Part shown: positions 63,748 through 64,000 of the stretch, one piece after another | How the letters are laid out: the number at the start of each line of letters is the position of its first letter | Numbering within the stretch: the stretch's first letter is position 1 | Source: Mycolicibacterium palauense | GTDB taxonomy: Bacteria; Actinomycetota; Actinomycetes; Mycobacteriales; Mycobacteriaceae | Assembly: GCF_002592005.1 (NCBI RefSeq) | Contig: NZ_NVQF01000011.1 | Span: 37,177 to 101,176, forward strand | Reading direction: 5' to 3' | Length of the DNA stretch: 64,000 bases | Position numbers and translations under genes: made by a program | Notes under the pieces: generated by a model | What the model saw: the letters and a program-made list of their open reading frames with translations, nothing else | What the model was told of the DNA's origin: nothing | Database searches by the model: none

Positions 63748-64000
63748 GGCGTGTCTGCTTAATGTGAATGGTGTTGTGCTTGATGCTGTTCAGGTGGTCC
63801 GGGCTGATGTGATTTCTGATGATTTGTGGTCGTTGATCGAGCCGTTGATGCCCTCGGGGCGGCGGCGTGGTCGTCCCTGGAATGATCATCGGCGCACGTT
63901 GGAAGGCATTATCTGGCGTTATCGCACCGGATCTCCGTGGCGTGATCTGCCCGAGCAGTTCGGTGCTTGGCAGTCGGTGGCCGAACGGCATCTGCGCTGG
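63748..64000 (+). mobile_element. IS5-family insertion sequence, left part (cut by window end)
   Basis: The left end GGCGTGTCTGCTTAATG follows CTAG (63744-63747), which fits the YTAR target typical of the IS5 group, and also supplies the helicase stop. The transposase starts at 63764. The right end and target duplicate lie outside the window. Confidence 0.75.
63764..64000 (+). CDS. IS5-family transposase, N-terminal part (partial)
   Basis: From GTG 63764 the frame stays open to the window end (79 residues). ISDDLWSLIEPLMPSG, RTLEGIIWRYRTGSPWRDLP and WQSVAERHLRW are the N-terminal DUF4096 block of IS5-group transposases. The DDE catalytic domain lies beyond the window. Confidence 0.85.
   Translation, partial: MNGVVLDAVQVVRADVISDDLWSLIEPLMPSGRRRGRPWNDHRRTLEGIIWRYRTGSPWRDLPEQFGAWQSVAERHLRW

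Noticed and set aside
1..64000. CRISPR arrays, phage structural genes, integrases
   Set aside because: No regularly spaced repeat array and no phage or integrase motifs were seen on either strand.

Overview
The window is GC-rich chromosome from a fast-growing mycobacterium (Mycolicibacterium-like). The support is a set of genes and gene orders typical of that group: fprA divergent from prfB followed by an MscS-like gene, a Pro/Thr-rich membrane protein, ftsE, ftsX, smpB and ssrA; fadE24-fadE23 near hisN; the mycobactin lipidation genes mbtK/N/M/L; two crcB genes with a DUF190 protein beside pgm; and two wax-ester/triacylglycerol synthases. Assignments rest on translated motifs and remembered gene order, with no database search.

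Layout. 1-6 kb: the end of an aconitase, an amidohydrolase, a large arylsulfatase with a Lys/Ala-rich tail, an AcuI-like reductase and an aldo/keto reductase. 6-9.5 kb: fadE23, fadE24 (with a strong palindromic operator) and hisN. 9.6-20 kb: a conserved core with an SOS-controlled DUF222-HNH gene, fprA, prfB, mscS-like, ftsEX, smpB, a DMT transporter, a mycothiol-type protein and tmRNA. 20-31 kb: methyltransferase, hydrolase, LLM oxidoreductase, two WS/DGAT genes around a small STAS-like gene, a GCS2-type ligase and small membrane or secreted proteins. 31-35 kb: mycobactin genes with two IdeR-like boxes. 35-40 kb: a triple-DUF190 protein, two crcB genes, pgm, an MFS transporter and tRNA-Ala(GGC).

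40-43.5 kb is accessory DNA directly after the tRNA. It holds an auxiliary tryptophanyl-tRNA synthetase behind a textbook Trp leader-peptide attenuator (three tandem Trp codons and mutually exclusive hairpins). Next comes a two-gene module: a small protein of unknown function, translationally coupled to a 515-residue protein with an HEYRH zincin motif, preceded by a near-perfect inverted repeat. This module is the best candidate here for an undescribed system.

43.5-61 kb looks like a nucleobase/N-heterocycle catabolism region. It has a phosphotriesterase-family hydrolase divergent from a tightly coupled operon (NCS1 permease, SLOG/LOG-like protein, phosphoribosyltransferase, adenine deaminase), with twin LacI-type operators between them. 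A LacI regulator, a broken SDR gene, a three-subunit PaoABC-like molybdenum hydroxylase, a second amidohydrolase, a two-subunit molybdenum hydroxylase and a large LuxR-type ATPase regulator follow. The window ends with a Ski2-like helicase whose stop codon abuts an IS5-like element cut by the window edge.
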